The notes beneath the pieces are model-generated. The model searched no databases. It worked only from the letters and a program-made list of their open reading frames with translations, and was not told where the DNA came from. Shown piece by piece: positions 63,446 through 64,000 of a DNA stretch of 64,000 nucleotides. Position numbers and translations under genes: made by a program. Within the stretch, counting starts at the first letter, position 1, and each line of letters opens with the position of its first letter. Source of the DNA: Knoellia sp. S7-12 (GTDB taxonomy: Bacteria; Actinomycetota; Actinomycetes; Actinomycetales; Dermatophilaceae); NCBI RefSeq assembly GCF_040518285.1, contig NZ_CP155449.1:682001-746000 (forward strand). Direction: 5' to 3'.

Positions 63446-64000
63446 GCACCGGAGAACCAGTGCAGAAGTCCACCGCCCCCACGCCCCCGGAAGCCGACGC
63501 CATGACTGACAGCCCTCGCCTCTACATCCAGGACGTCACCCTTCGTGACGGGATGCACGCCGTGCGCCACCGCATCAGCCCCACGGACGTCGGTCGGATC
63601 ACCGCCGCGCTCGACGCGGCCGGTGTCGACGCCATCGAGGTCGCCCATGGGGACGGGCTCGCGGGGGGCAGCCTCAACTACGGACCGGGTTCGCACAGCG
63701 ACTGGGCCTGGATCGAGGCCGCCGCCGAGAACATCACCCAGGCCACGCTCACGACCCTGCTCTTGCCGGGCATCGGCACGATCGCCGAACTGGAGGATGC
63801 CTACTCGCTCGGGGTCCGTTCGGTCCGCATCGCGACGCACTGCACGGAGGCGGACGTCTCGGCGCAGCACATCAGCAAGGCCCGGGAGATGGGCATGGAC
63901 GTCTCCGGGTTCCTCATGATGAGCCACATGAACACCGCCCCGGAGCTGGCTGCCCAGGCCAAGCTCATGGAGTCGTACGGCGCACAGTGCGTCTACGTCA
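63442..64000 (+). CDS. mhpE: 4-hydroxy-2-oxovalerate aldolase, N-terminal part
   Basis: About 186 codons are in the window, and the frame is cut by the right edge. The enzyme splits 4-hydroxy-2-oxovalerate to pyruvate and acetaldehyde. [17 protein letters not shown] carries the Arg-Asp pair and His of the metal site; [21 protein letters not shown] and FLMMSHM are family segments. GTG 63442 overlaps the dehydrogenase stop, but ATG 63502 gives the usual N-terminus ([11 protein letters not shown]); the 20 residues before look like a leader without function. Confidence 0.93.
   Translation, partial: MSTGEPVQKSTAPTPPEADAMTDSPRLYIQDVTLRDGMHAVRHRISPTDVGRITAALDAAGVDAIEVAHGDGLAGGSLNYGPGSHSDWAWIEAAAENITQATLTTLLLPGIGTIAELEDAYSLGVRSVRIATHCTEADVSAQHISKAREMGMDVSGFLMMSHMNTAPELAAQAKLMESYGAQCVYV

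Overview
The window is high-GC DNA with actinobacterial gene style: GTG starts, strong G/C third positions, ATGA and TGATG start/stop overlaps, and SCO6880-, DUF4913- and DUF6308-like families. Most of it looks like a conjugative element (ICE or large plasmid). Genus and replicon type cannot be decided from the sequence.

Layout. 1-650: a cut-off CDS end and the remnant of a DUF4411-like PIN toxin. 1113-12200: one long operon with a lipoprotein, a PKD-like secreted protein, a SAF/CpaB-like protein, TadZ-, TadA-, TadB- and TadC-like proteins, a Flp-like pilin, three TadE/TadG-like pseudopilins and a large LysM-membrane-regulator protein, which together are a Tad-type pilus system. 12458-19202: accessory genes, including two PD-(D/E)XK-type proteins, a lipoprotein, a TIR protein and a small HTH protein. 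19450-31429: a type IV secretion operon with a ParA-like ATPase, small membrane protein, VirB8-position protein, VirB6/TrbL-like channel, SCO6880-like protein, VirB4-like ATPase, a three-domain cell-wall hydrolase and a VirD4-like coupling ATPase. 53025-61278: a 1917-residue MobF relaxase-helicase with a C-terminal Toprim region, divergent from three small mobilisation-type genes. The 256-bp gap between them is the best place for oriT.

31.9-52.3 kb is a second, larger accessory region. Its core is two near-identical tyrosine recombinase genes (36487-37400, broken by a one-base deletion, and 42932-43846, intact), each followed upstream by a DUF6308-like gene (one intact, one degraded). A 61-bp sequence at the 3' end of each integrase occurs a third time, without the integrase, at 49926-49986. 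These three sites split the region into two units with the same plan (site, int, DUF6308, variable cargo, site). They look like two related integrative elements stacked in tandem. The cargo includes a trypsin-like protease, a Schlafen AlbA_2 protein, a four-repeat 69-residue protein, an R-x4-H (HEPN-like) protein, a DUF1643 fusion, an HNH protein and an IF2_N/MerR-type DNA-binding protein. This stacking is the most novel feature in the window.

61590-64000 starts a catabolic operon: 2-hydroxypentadienoate hydratase, acylating acetaldehyde dehydrogenase and 4-hydroxy-2-oxovalerate aldolase, the lower half of an aromatic meta-cleavage pathway. It adjoins the conjugation module, so the pathway may travel with the element.
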